64,000 nucleotides of DNA from the NCBI RefSeq assembly GCF_023856365.1, contig NC_064539.1, positions 31,346,482-31,410,481 on the forward strand. Direction: 5' to 3'. Below, one piece after another: positions 24,301 through 35,718 of this stretch. This DNA is from Brienomyrus brachyistius. Lineage: Eukaryota > Chordata > Actinopteri > Osteoglossiformes > Mormyridae. The position numbers and the translations under genes were made by a program. Below the pieces are notes generated by a model, which worked only from the letters and a program-made list of their open reading frames with translations, was not told the DNA's origin and made no database searches. How positions within the stretch are numbered: position 1 is the stretch's first letter; every line of letters starts with the position of its first letter.

Positions 24301-27300
24301 ATGGGGGATAAAATATTACCGTTAAAGACGACGGAAATGATTCGTTAATGAAAAATCCCAGACGCTAGGATGGAGCTAAACCAAAGGCAGCATGGTGACA
24401 GGCTTCTCGGGGGGGCTTTTATGAATCGAACACACTGTCATGCACAGCGCAGGGAAGGCGTGAAGGAAAGAAATGCTAAATGACCGCAACACTCTGCCCC
24501 CACTTAGAATTCACGCTTTGAGCGAGCACACTCCCCCTGTATCGCTCTCTCTCTCCATGCGTCCTCTTGAATTATTAGGTGCTTTGTCCAGAACAGCTCT
24601 TCCCCACCCCTCGTCATTTAAGCGCCCCCCCCCTCACAGCGCTGGGCTCGATGGACGCGGCCCCAGAGCTCACCAATCTCTCTGACAACAGCAAGCTGAA
24701 GCTGAGGCCGGGACGGCTGCTGTCAGGCCAGCCTGTCATGTCGTCAATCCTGCCTATGTTTTCACCCCAGATAACGATTGACACCAGAGACAGACTACAA
24801 GGGGTCCGTTGTTTAAGGACTTTTTGTAGAAATACGGAGCTCCCCCAGAACAGGGCGGGCTGAAGGGTAAGCAGTGCTTACCATTTGGGTCGGAGGGCAT
24901 CTCAGAGTGCCCTACTGAAGCTGGCAGACTCAGAGCCATACCTTCTCTGCATAGTGAATGAAATGAAAGGCCTCTGGCCCCAGATATCTAGCTAGGCTTC
25001 GGATCACTGCCTCCCTCCTGTCCTCCACCTGAAAGTCAGAAAGTTCATCATTCACCTCCCCGACAACCATGTCAAGTCCACTTTGTCTGTTGTGTTAATA
25101 CTTACAAGACGTGTGTATTCATCCGATGCTTTTAACTAAAATGCAGAGTGAAACTAATGCAACTAAAATTCCTGTTCATGACATTTAATATCTCCCATGT
25201 AAAAAACCTTAAGGGACACCATGACCATGTAATCGCACATACATGTTTACATTAATTTAAGACAGTGAGATGCCTCCTCGCACACAGAACATGTCCTGGG
25301 TGACTTCCCCCCCCCCCACGAGGACACGTCAGCACAAGGTAACGCCCATGAGGGCATGTCCAAGCAGGCTGACACTGTTTCTGAATGGTATCTTATAATC
25401 GGATTAGAGTGTCGGGTTAGAGAGACCATCTCCACCACTACAGCAGCCTGTGCCCAAGCCCAAAGTCCATAATTCCTCGAGCTCTGCTGGACCTCTCAGT
25501 GCCAGCTACAGAGTGCCGGCGGTCTGCTCAGCCTCCCACTTTCCCGTTTCTAGATAACCCCCCCGGCGGCAGGGAACACGCTCCCTTTGTATCGCCGACA
25601 GGCAGCGGTGTCCCCGCAGGCAAAGGAGGCGACGCATCACAGAGATCGCTGCTGTCAAGTCAAGTCAAGTCTGCTGGAGCTGTCAGCCCCATTTAGGCAC
25701 TGAGGAGTGTGGATCCGCCCACGAGATCGACAGACACTCTTACATCTGTCCCCTAGCAGCGTTCATACTTCCTCTTCCCTAAAGGGGGCGTCCTTTTTGC
25801 TCACCGTTCGATGGTTCCAATCAGCGGTCTGCTTGCCAGCAATAAAACCCACCAGAGCGGGGTTTCCGTGGGGGCTGGTGCAGTCAAACGTAACGCAGAC
25901 GGGACAATCTTCTGAAGGCTGGACCGCCATCTCCCCTGAGAAGCCTTTCACTCGCCAAAATGCCTATGAGAGAAGGAGAAAAACGGGCAGCGAGCGGTGT
26001 GGGCACAGACACGGGACAGAGGACACGGAGAGCGGTGTGGGCACAGACACGGGACAGAGGACACGGAGAGCGGTGTGGGCACAGACACGGGACAGAGGAC
26101 ACGGAGAGCGGTGTGGGCACAGACACGGGACAGAGGACACGGAGAGCGGTGTGGGCACAGACACAGGACAGAGGACACGGAGAGCGGTGTGGGCACAGAC
26201 ACGGGGCACAGGACACGGAGAGCGGTGTGGGCACAGACACGGGACAGAGGACACGGAGAGCGGTGTGGGCATAGACACGGGACACAGGACACGGAGAGCA
26301 GTGTGGGCACAGACACGGGACACAGGACACGGAGAGCGGTGTGGGCACAGACACCGGACACGGAGAGCGGTGTGGGCACAGACACAGGACACGGAGAGCT
26401 GTGTGGGCACAGACACGAGACAGGGAGAGCTGTGTGGGCACAGACACGGGACAGGGAGAGCTGTGTGGGCACAGACACGGGACAGGGAGAGCTGTGTGGG
26501 CACAGACACGGGACACGGAGAGCTGTGTGGGCACAGACACGGGACACGGAGAGCTGTGTGGGCACAGACACGGGACACGGAGAGCTGTGTGGGCACAGAC
26601 ACGGGACACGGAGAGCTGTGTGGAAAGGATCCAGATCAAAGAATGGATAGCCTATATTTAACACATTACTGTCATTTAAATGCTTCTCTTACTGTGGAGT
26701 AGGTGACGATGAACTTGATCATGTGACCCACTGGCATGTTCTGTGTGAGTCTCTGTCTCTCCGGGGGTAGGGCAGGGTCATACTCAATCTGAGCTGGGGG
26801 AACAGGAAATTAGGGGCTCATACTCATGTTTAATCTGAGATGGGTGGGGGGCAGGAAATCGGGAGCTCCTACTCAATCTGGGCTGGGTGAGGGGCTGGAA
26901 AGTAGGGGCTCATACTGAATCTGAGCTGAGGAGGTGCAGGAAATCACAAAGCCTCCGTGATGTCATACACAGGACATGTGGCCTGTCCTCCAAGCACACA
27001 ATCAGGACAGAGCTAATCACATATCCATCCATCCATCTGTTCTGTGAGCTGGACTCCAAGCCGGGAGGCGGTGACCATCCCTGTTGCAAGACCCCAGAGA
27101 GACAGCACACTGAGCTATGCTGGGGGGTTGTCCCTCAGCGTTTCCAGGGAGACCACAGAGCACAGTATTGCAGAGTACTCTAATGTAGGCATCTTAGGGT
27201 CCTTGAAAAGCGATACACAAATAACATGCATTATCATGCTTATTGAATGAGAGACGATGGCCCACGTCACTTGTTGGTACATGGAGTGAGAAAGACAGCA

Positions 27301-30300
27301 GGAATGAACCACTTCACTCCAAGGAAATGGCCATGGACCCCAACACACTTGCTAGATCAGGTTTTCCCAACCCGGTGCCACAGACGGTCCACGTTTTTGC
27401 TCCCTCCCAGCTCCCTGCCAGACTGTCTACATTTTTGCTCCTTCCCAGGTTGGGAGGGAGCAAAAACGTGGACCGTCTACGGGTCCCTGAGGACCGGATT
27501 GGGAAACACTGGTTGAGATAAATGTGTTTCTATCCCCAGCTCTACTGCTCTCTGCAAGCGACCTCGGGCTACAGAACAAGCAGTACAATTTCACTGATGG
27601 ATCTCAGGTCAAGCACAGCTCTCCGAGCTAAAAGAGCTGCTCTCCTCCTGGGATCTGAGCCAGCAGGACTGTAATCACAGAGGCTTTTTTTTTTAAACTA
27701 GCCCCCCCTGCTGCCCCTGCTAGTGGAGAAGTACCAGTCAAGACTGACTATGTTATTGTTCAGCTGTCCCAGGGTGGGGGGGATGTAGAGGTGTCAAAAA
27801 GGTCTGCACACATTTAAATAGTGAGAAAATCACAGTGGATAGAAACAGCATAAACATGATGTTGATAGAAGGGCACGCCGACACGCACAGGGACGGAGAC
27901 ACGCACGTGGACGGCGACACGCACGGGCACTCCGACACGCACGGGCACTCCGACACGCACGGGCACTCCGACACGCACGGGCACTCCGACACGCACGGGC
28001 ACGCCGACACGCACGGGCACGCCGACACGCACGGGGACGCCGACACGCACGGGGACGCCGACACGCACGGGGACGCCGACACGCACCGACATGCTGCCAG
28101 TCTGTCCTGTGCAGGTGTGCTCCTCTGCGGCAGGACAACCAACATACAACATAACATAGCAGATGATAAATCCATATACATCCAGGGGAGAAACGATAAA
28201 CCTGCAAAGTGAGGAAATGTGAAAAAGACGGGGCGTCGCCGAGCCCTTAGGTGGTAAAGCGGCTGCGTGTTTATGCGTGAAGTCAGGGGCCCCTAAGTGT
28301 GGCTCCCAGGGACTGCAGCCGACCCACCCCCTCACATTCGGGCCAACGGGCGTGGCACCAGCACCGCCACCACTCACCCTCCCTCTGCTACCCCCTAGCT
28401 GCCCCCCAGCTCAGAAAAGGCCCCAATGGCAGAAGGTCTCCCACCCTCCCGAATCATCGGCGTAGAGATAAGCTGACCTGCCAGGTGAGGAGGACAGGTC
28501 ACGATGACGGCTTTGCAGTCAAAGGAGTCCGAGGCGGTGTGGACCTGGATACCGTCAGGATACTGTGGGGGGGGGCACAGGCTTAAACACACATGCAAAC
28601 ACATATACATTCACCAAGCGGCATGTTCGACCGAGGCACATGAGGTGTGGTGTGCGGTGGGCCAGGAGGGTGTCAGCATCATGGGTCAGAGGTCATACAG
28701 CCCCCAGACAAACCCAATAACATGACTTCTAATTATGGAATTCAGACATACGAACACACACACAATTACAGGCAAAAACACACATGCTCTTCATTCTCCT
28801 GCATGTATAACATTTATTTAAAATATTATTTCCATTCTTTTTCCTGACTCTTGTTTTGTGGTCCATTGGCTCCACACAGCATGCCTACCTGCCGCATTGC
28901 CTTGACAGCACAGCCCAGCCGCACATTGTCCCATCCAATGAACTCTGCCAGCCTTACACACAGCTGTTGGGTGCCCCCCTGTGGCAGTAGAGGAGCAGTG
29001 CAGCACAATAAGTCTGGGGAGGGGGGATTTCTAAGTAAACTCTTATGGTTCGTTTGTTAAATGGGCAGGCCAGTAGGTGTTCAGATTATTTTTAGCAAAG
29101 CATATGATGACTAGTCAGGCAATAGAAAAGTAAGGATCCATTTCTGTGCATCATGGATAGTCTTAATATTAAGGTTAGTTGTTAGAAGTAGTTAAGTTTG
29201 GAGTTAACTACAAAGAAAGAGCAGTATATTGGGGGGGCTGTAAGAGAACTCACTTTAACGAGAAACTCCTGGGCAGAACCAGGGGTTGTCTCCAGCAAGC
29301 GCAGGGTCCCCCCAGCCGCAGCGCAGTACATGAGGAAGTACAGAAAGGACATCTGTGCCGGCTCCATCCCAAACACAGAGCGGGTACTGAGCTCCAGTAA
29401 CTCCTTCACCACTACGAAGAGGACTGCGGGTTAGGGGGCTACTGCTGCTGCTAATGCTGCCACAGCTGCTCAAGCTAATGTACATAATGCATTTACTGCT
29501 ACTAACGCAGCTGCTCATGCTAATACTAGTACATACTGCATTTACTGCTACTAACACAGCTGCTCATGCTAATGTACATACTACATTTACTGCTACTAAC
29601 ACAGCTGCTCATGCTAACGCTAGTACATACTGCATTTACTGCTACTAACACAGCTGCTCATGCTAATGCTAGTACATACTGCATTTACTGCTACTAACAC
29701 AGCTGCTCAGGCTAATGCTAGTACATACTGCCTTTACTGCTACTAACACAGCTGCTCATGCTAATACATACTGCATTTACTGCTACTAACACAGCTGCTC
29801 AGGCTAATGCTAGTACATACTCCCTTTACTGCTACTAACACAGCTGCTCATGCTAATGCTAGCACATACTCCCTTTACTGCTACTAACACAGCTGCTCAT
29901 GCTAATGCTAGTACATACTGCATTTACTGCTACTAACACAGCTGCTCATGCTAATGTTAGTACATGCTGCATTTACTGCTAACACAGCTGCTCATGCTAA
30001 TGCTAGTACATACTGCATTTACTGCTACTAACACAGCTGCTCAGGTTAATGCTAGTACATACTGCATTTACTGCTACTAACACAGCTGCTCATGCTAATG
30101 CTAGTACATACTGCATTTACTGCTACTAACACAGCTGCTCATGCTAATGCTAGTACATACTGTATTTACTGCTACGAACACAACTGCTCAGGCTAATGCT
30201 AGTACATACTGCCTTTACTGCTACTGCTAACTCAGCTGTTTGTGCTAATGCTATTGCTAATATGATTGCATTTTGCCTTTATTACCACTGATGCTTTAGC

Positions 30301-33300
30301 ATAGCTGGTACTACAATAGCTAGTACTCCAGATACTATGCTATGACTATCACCACCCCTGTGAAATCATCTCCCACTGGTATCAATGAGATGAACATAGT
30401 TTACAAATGTCAGACGCTAAGAGCATCAAAGTGGATACAGAAACACTGCCCTGTGAATGCTGACTACAGGGCCAGGATGGAAGGCCTCCTTACTCTGGGT
30501 CCAGACGTTTTTCTCAATGAAGGAGTGCAGAGTCATGCTGTCATACTCCAGGGCTCTGGGAGCAGAGACTGGGTCCTTCACGCAAACTGTCTGCAAGAGT
30601 CTGTCAATCTAAACAGCAAACAAGCCAATCAAACTCAAAGATGCCCCGTCAATCAACCAAGCCCCAACCCACTAACCACCTAAGCCTACCTTCCACATGA
30701 CCTGAGTGAGGTCCAGGAGGGCCAGTGGGGGCAGGGAGGGGATGCTGCCGGTGTAGGTGCGGACGGGTGCGTGCGAGCCTCCCATGTGGTACACCTTCTT
30801 CCCTGTGGTGTATTGTGGGTAAACCTCCAACCCCAGCTCCTGTATCAGCTCCATGACGGAGGTCTGTGAGCTGGCAGCAGACACCACTGAATTCACACAT
30901 GCAAATAATAAACTCTGCACTGCGTATCCTAAACTACATTATGGCTTAGATACTGACTGCTTTATGCATTAGAATCAGGTCATATACATCAGATACATCT
31001 ATTGATTCATCTATAGTTCCGACTGATCCTGGTTAGGATCGCGGGGCCTGGGATGGCATTAATGTTAAAGATTCCTCCAAAAATATAAATCAGCAAGGGA
31101 GGCAAGGTGACTCGCAGTGGGACGCGGATGTAGCTCAAGTAACAGATATTCCACAGATGGATCCTGCTGGATCTCGTTTAAGCTGCGTTCACTCCGTCAG
31201 TACTCAGCTAATAAACGGTAATTAATTAAACATTCAGTAGGAACGAAAAGCCCTGACCCAGTATGTCTACATACATGGACTTGAGATACTAATGATATTA
31301 GAAAATAAGACCTTTAGTTCGTTATACGTTAACTCTGCATTTAAATTTTGTAATTACCATGGTAAATTCTGCTTTTACATTGATTTACATGGCTTTCAGC
31401 AGCAATTCAGACCTCTGAGACAGACGGAGAACGGGGGCGTTGGGAAACACCACGGAAACGATCCGCCCTGAGCACTGCATCGGGGAGGTAGATTCATTAG
31501 CAGCTCTGGCAGGGAAAATTAGCAGCCTTGGCAGGGAAGGGATCAGACCAGCCAGGACATTGCACCACCAACCAGGGCACCGCAATACCAGCTAGGGCAC
31601 CGCACTGCACCACCAGCCAGGGAACCGCACCATGAGCCTGGACACTGCACTGCACCACCAACCAGGGCACCGCAATGCACCACAAGCCAGGGCACCGCAA
31701 TACCAGCTAGGGCACCGCACTGCACCACCAGCCAGGGAACCGCACCATGAGCCTGGACACTGCACTGCACCACCAGCCAGGGCACCGTACTGCACCACAA
31801 GCCAGGGCACCGCACCATGAGCCTGGACACTGCACTGCACCACCAGCCAGGACACCGTACTGCACCACAAGCCAGGGTTAGGGCCGCCGCGGGTCCAGTG
31901 GGGCAGAGCATCCTGTGTGCGGTCGCTCCCAAAAAAAGTTTCATAAACGTTTGCGCAAGTTGGACTTGGACCTGCATGATCGGAACATAGTCCAGAACCA
32001 TAAAACTGTATACTGACTTTATGGAAATATGTAAATTGCCATTAGGACCGCCATTTAATTCTTCTGCAATTCTGTAAGCTCAGAATACTAAATCATAAAT
32101 ATATATTTTTTATTCACAAAGAAAGCAAACTGCACCACATGCCAGGGCACCGCACCATGAGCCTGGACACTGCACTGCACCACCAGCCAGGGCACCGTAC
32201 TGCACCACAAGTCAGGGCACCGCACCATGAGCCTGGACACAGCACTGCACCACCAGCCAGGGCACCGTACTGCACCACAAGCCAGGGCACTGCACCATGA
32301 GCCTGGACACTGCACTGCACCACCAGCCAAAGCACCACAACACCAGCTAGGGCACCGTACTGCACAACAAGCCTGGGCACCGTACAATGAGCCAGGACAC
32401 CGTACCACAAGCCTGGGCCCCGCACCGCACCATGTGCCAGGGTACTGCCTCCGCACCACAAGTCAGGGCACCGCACTGCACCACGAGCCAAGGTACTGCA
32501 CAGCACTACAAGCCAGGGCACCGCACTGCACCAGGAGCCAAGGTACTGCACAGCACTACAAGCCAGTGCACCGCACCACAAACCCAAGCACCTCCCATAT
32601 TAAGGACCCATATTCACTAAGTGCTGTTACTGCTCTTTCAATCACTGTTGTATAAAGATCATCAATAGATATATTCAGTCATTTTGACAAGCATCATGAG
32701 GTCTCCATGTTGTTGAGATGGAGGTTCTCCTAAGCCTCTCTGGTCTGGCTTACCTGGACACCCACTGTCCTCCAAAATCCCAGGAGTCATCGCCTTGGGC
32801 AGCTGGAACCTGCAAAGTCACTGTCCGGCCCCCCACCCTATCTGCAAGAGGACGGGGTGTCAGGATCAGTCTTTATTGCCACAAGAGCCAGGCTGGGGGA
32901 TATTTGTGTTGGCACAGCTTGCCACTGATGGAAACACCATGACAAGAGACACCTAACAATCACAGAGACAGAATAAACACAAGACACAAGATACACAACA
33001 GAGAGGAATAAATGCAAGATATGTAATAAACACCATGTTGTCTACAGTAAGTCTACAGGGCGTTTCCAGCTTTAAATAAAAATGTAAAAAACGGAAACAA
33101 GCAGGGCGTGATTCCGGTTAAACGTTAAAATTATACTTTACGAGCATAATTATGTTTACAGAGGATGACAGAACGTGTGTGTTTAATGCTATAATGAGTT
33201 TTAATGTTATTACGCTTTGAGCAGCCCAGTTTGTTCCATTAGTGTTCTGATTAATTTAAGTAGGCCTGCATATAAGCACGCATTAAGCACGGTGATCGCG

Positions 33301-33523
33301 ACAGATAAGCAGTCAGATAAGTGCAGTATGGTTAGAAACTGGTAGAGATGCAGCTGTGGTGGAGCTGTAACTGCGGAGGAAATTGGGCGCTATCAGTACG
33401 GTCACCTTTCCCTTCAAGGAGCAGGACTCGGAGATGCGCGTCTCTCTCCCGCAGGTACCGGGCGGCGCTGAGCCCTGCCAAGCCGGCGCCCACGATCACC
33501 ACGTCCCAGGGCTGCGTGGACAT
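21361..33523 (-). CDS. Flavin-containing monoamine oxidase-like protein, 12 exons, complete
   Basis: Predicted FAD-dependent amine oxidase that would oxidatively deaminate amines, probably on an outer membrane like MAO. Exons (minus order): 33523-33406, 32841-32754, 30870-30690, 30590-30494, 29411-29254, 28978-28889, 28562-28478, 26793-26693, 25963-25805, 25028-24942, 23843-23743, 21706-21361. All have GT-AG borders and consistent phase, giving 536 residues, the usual MAO length. Visible motifs: dinucleotide-binding GAGLAG at residues 12-17, RVGGR at 41-45, the MAO-type Lys299 in MIKF, AFWR...GFSGE, SGGC with Cys399 at the covalent-FAD position, AGTESATFWCGYMNGAV near 426-442, and a hydrophobic anchor near 490-506. 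The upstream in-frame codon at 33550 is GTG, so the ATG at 33523 is taken as start. The second aromatic-cage Tyr next to the flavin Cys is Pro400. It is closest to the fish/bacterial AofH-like branch rather than classical MAO-A/B, so the substrate is unknown. The introns carry many tandem arrays. Confidence 0.9.
23090..23690. repeat. Minisatellite, 39-bp unit, in an oxidase intron
   Basis: About 15 copies with core TGTATCACTGTAAAAGGCCC, ending about 50 bp from exon 11 (23743). Open frames in several readings come from the 39-bp period. Confidence 0.95.
25990..26625. repeat. Minisatellite, 38/31-bp unit, in an oxidase intron
   Basis: Left block of about 38-bp units (GACAGAGGACACGGAGAGCG), right block of 31-bp units (GACACGGAGAGCTGTGTGGG). 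It fills the intron between exon 9 (ends 25963) and exon 8 (starts 26693). Confidence 0.95.
26775..26945 (-). repeat. Tandem copies of the exon 8 splice-acceptor region
   Basis: Four diverged copies of about 50 bp, read on the minus strand as a C/T-rich tract followed by CTCAGATTGAGTATGA. The lowest copy is the true acceptor and start of oxidase exon 8 (26793). Two upstream copies (near 26880 and 26925) also carry an AG at the matching place. Confidence 0.75.
27358..27511. mobile_element. hAT-like MITE in an oxidase intron
   Basis: A 154-bp element with imperfect terminal inverted repeats, CAGGTTTTCCCAACCCGGT against ACCGGATTGGGAAACACTG. It has a large internal inverted repeat around GGTCCACGTTTTTGCTCCCT. 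The CAG start is typical of hAT ends. Target duplications are not clear. It has no coding capacity and lies in intron 7 of the oxidase. Confidence 0.65.
27880..28090. repeat. Minisatellite, 18-bp unit, in an oxidase intron
   Basis: About 11 copies of CGACACGCACGGGCACTC-type units with GGGGACGC variants. Frames are open on both strands; not coding. Confidence 0.95.
29440..30230. repeat. Minisatellite, about 49-bp unit, in an oxidase intron
   Basis: About 16 copies with core GCTACTAACACAGCTGCTCA and GCTAGTACATACTGCATTTA, between exons 5 (29411) and 4 (30494). Confidence 0.95.
31545..31875. repeat. Minisatellite, block 1, in oxidase intron 2
   Basis: Mixed units with CACCATGAGCCTGGACACTG and ACCACCAGCCAGGGCACCG. 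Same family as the block at 32130-32575. Confidence 0.9.
31881..32126. repeat. Duplicated segment copy A, in intron 2 of the amine oxidase gene
   Basis: Same orientation as copy B at 33596-34134 and uninterrupted. It sits between two blocks of one minisatellite family (31545-31875 and 32130-32575), suggesting it was inserted into, or moved together with, that array. Confidence 0.85.
32130..32575. repeat. Minisatellite, block 2, in oxidase intron 2
   Basis: Same units as 31545-31875, becoming diverged toward 32575. The two blocks are separated by duplicated segment copy A. Confidence 0.9.
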
Positions 33524-33595
33524 GTTCGGCCGGTAGAATCTACGGTGCACGTTGCGTGTAGACTCTGAAAGCAGGAAGCATTAAGCGCAAGCCCG

Positions 33596-34134
33596 GGGCC
33601 ACCGCGGGTCCAGCGGGGCGGAGCGTCCTGCGTGCGGTCGCTACCAAGAAAAGTTTCATAAACGTTTGCGCAAGTTGGACTTGGTCCTGCATGATCGGAA
33701 CATAGTCCAGAACCATAAAACTGTATACTGACTTTATTGAAATGTAAGATGATATTTCATTTTCATTAAGATTAATTACTTTATAATTTCATGTTTATTT
33801 TAGTATTGATCCTTTTATATAGTACCTAAAGATAAGGGAACTATATGACGCTTTGGGAGCGGAGCAATAGAGTTCTTGTGGTTAGGAGCCGGTACTATTT
33901 GTATATATGGGCGCGAAAAAAAGGGGGGAAGTCAGTCTTCCATGTTTAGCACAATATGTTGTCTCCGCGTCGTGTCTGTACCCACGGCCTGAAATAAAGA
34001 TAACGCTGAAGTACCCCAAAGTCAGCGTTACAGAAATATGTAAATTGCCATTAGGACCGCCATTTAATTCTAATGCAATTCTGTAAGCTCAGAATACTAA
34101 ATCGTAACTATATATTTGTTATTTATAAAGAAAC
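33596..34134. repeat. Duplicated segment copy B, upstream flank of the amine oxidase gene (interrupted by the solo LTR)
   Basis: About 250 bp, once the LTR is removed, closely match 31881-32126 (shared landmarks CCGCGGGTCCAG, GTTTGCGCAAGTTGGACTTG, CATGATCGGAACATAGTCCA). This copy begins about 70 bp upstream of the oxidase start codon, so it probably covers the 5'UTR or promoter area. Confidence 0.85.
33743..34032 (+). mobile_element. Solo LTR (290 bp) with GAAA target duplication
   Basis: Starts TGTAA and ends TTACA. GAAA flanks it on both sides (33739-33742 and 34033-34036). It contains a TATATA box at 33902-33907 and AATAAA at 33993-33998, in the order expected of an LTR promoter and polyadenylation site. 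The related copy at 31881-32126 shows the same target without the insert. No internal retroelement genes remain, so it is a solo LTR; the family is unassigned. Confidence 0.85.
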
Positions 34135-34907
34135 ACTTTTTTGCGTATTTCATTGCAGACTTAAACAATATATGACGATAAATAACAATAAATAGGCCTT
34201 TCAAATAACAGGATATTCAGAATAATATATACAGTACAAAATCAAACATCCCACCTATATCGGAAGTTCCGAGGGTCTCCCATAGACTGACAGGTACACA
34301 CCCACCCGCCCGGTCACCTCCCGTCTGTCTCCATGCGTTTATATACGGAAGACAATACTTTTAGAATACATGACACTTAAACGCACTTTGATCCGGTCTA
34401 CTCTGCCGTAGGACTTTCCTTCCTAATTACACGATCATGGAAACTATAACACAGAACACAAAGGGGGTAGAAATACAAATTACACGTACATCTGATATAA
34501 ACAACAATAACAACGTCCAGCAGGTGGCAGCATATGACGCTTCAGACCAGTTGTTCTCTTGCCCGCAGTTCCGACCCCTTCCTCTTGGAGCACTAGCTGA
34601 CTCCCAGTATCCCCCTGGCACCCTGCTTGATGTGTCCACCGCTTTAATAATTTTCCAATCCCTCTCCCCCTAATCTTTCTGAAAAGGCTTTTCCTCATCT
34701 CTCTGGCCCACAAATGAATATTGAGATTATGGGCTGCCACCAGCTCACCCGGAGTCTTACACTTATCTTAAAATGACACCTGACAAACACCCACTGGGTG
34801 CCAGTTGCCATGGAGATCACAGTGCCCTCTCCAAAGGGCAGGCTGTATGGTACTGAAGCATACTGCTTCAGCATGTCCAGCCATGCTGTAAGATTATTTT
34901 AAACACT

Positions 34908-34964
34908 GTGGCTGTCTGTCTGTGTCTGGCTGTCTATTTGCTTGTCTGTTTCTCTCCTTATATC

Positions 34965-35010
<46 letters not shown>

Positions 35011-35055
35011 ATCATCCTGTCTGCCTGTATGTGTCTGCATGTCTGTGTTTGTCTG

Positions 35056-35124
<69 letters not shown>

Positions 35125-35140
35125 GTTTGTCTGTTTATTC
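34908..35140. repeat. (TGTC)n and (TC)n simple repeats
   Basis: CTGT/TGTC tetranucleotides followed by about 36 TC dinucleotides. Apparent hydrophobic frames here lack an ATG and are low-complexity artefacts. Confidence 0.95.
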
Positions 35141-35600
35141 TCCCCCCAAACCTTTGTGGTATTTTGTGTGTTTAAGGTGGACGGTCAGTAGCCTGCTTCC
35201 ATGGAATGCTGTTACATTTCTGCAGTCTCAGCTGGTCGTGCTAAATCACCTGCTCCTCTTTCTCACCTCCATCCCCAGGGTTCACCCTCTAAATGTGAGA
35301 TTAGGGACGTGGCTCTGAAGGTTTGCAATGAAAACGCCTCCAGAGGAGGCCCCGGCCAAAAACCACATCATGTTTCATGCCTTTAAGAGGCTCCTGCTCC
35401 TTCCAGCTCAATAAAAAAACTCACCTGTTCCAACTGGCTTCCACAGAAACTCATCTGTCCGGCACACGCCGCTGTGTTTCTCTGGATTACACACCATGGG
35501 GAGCCAGCAGAAACTGCACCTCAGAGAAGATGACAGTCAGATGAGCCTAAGCCTGAATTATACCTTCTGGGAATAAACCTGAATCATCCCTGCTTATGAT

Positions 35601-35718
35601 CAGGGCTGGACTGGCCCTCTGGCATGCCGGACATTTTCTGTGAAATTCATCATTTGGCAGAAGTTATCGGGGGTCACGCCCCACCTCAGGGCCAATTTTT
35701 AATCCCAGTCCAGCCCAG
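35601..35718. mobile_element. Short hAT-like MITE candidate
   Basis: About 118 bp bounded by CAGGGCTGGACTGG and its near reverse complement CCAGTCCAGCCCAG. Non-coding, and no clear target duplication. Confidence 0.45.

Noticed and set aside
25948..26702. Several overlapping frames of 200-330 codons
   Set aside because: Produced by the 38/31-bp array inside an intron of the amine oxidase gene.
33524..33550. N-terminal extension of the amine oxidase by nine codons
   Set aside because: The upstream start is GTG in this vertebrate sequence; the ATG at 33523 gives the usual distance to the FAD motif.
34908..35318. Hydrophobic frame resembling a signal peptide, considered as the CAR-like first exon
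   Set aside because: It is translated (TGTC)n/(TC)n, starts without ATG, and has no phase-1 donor.
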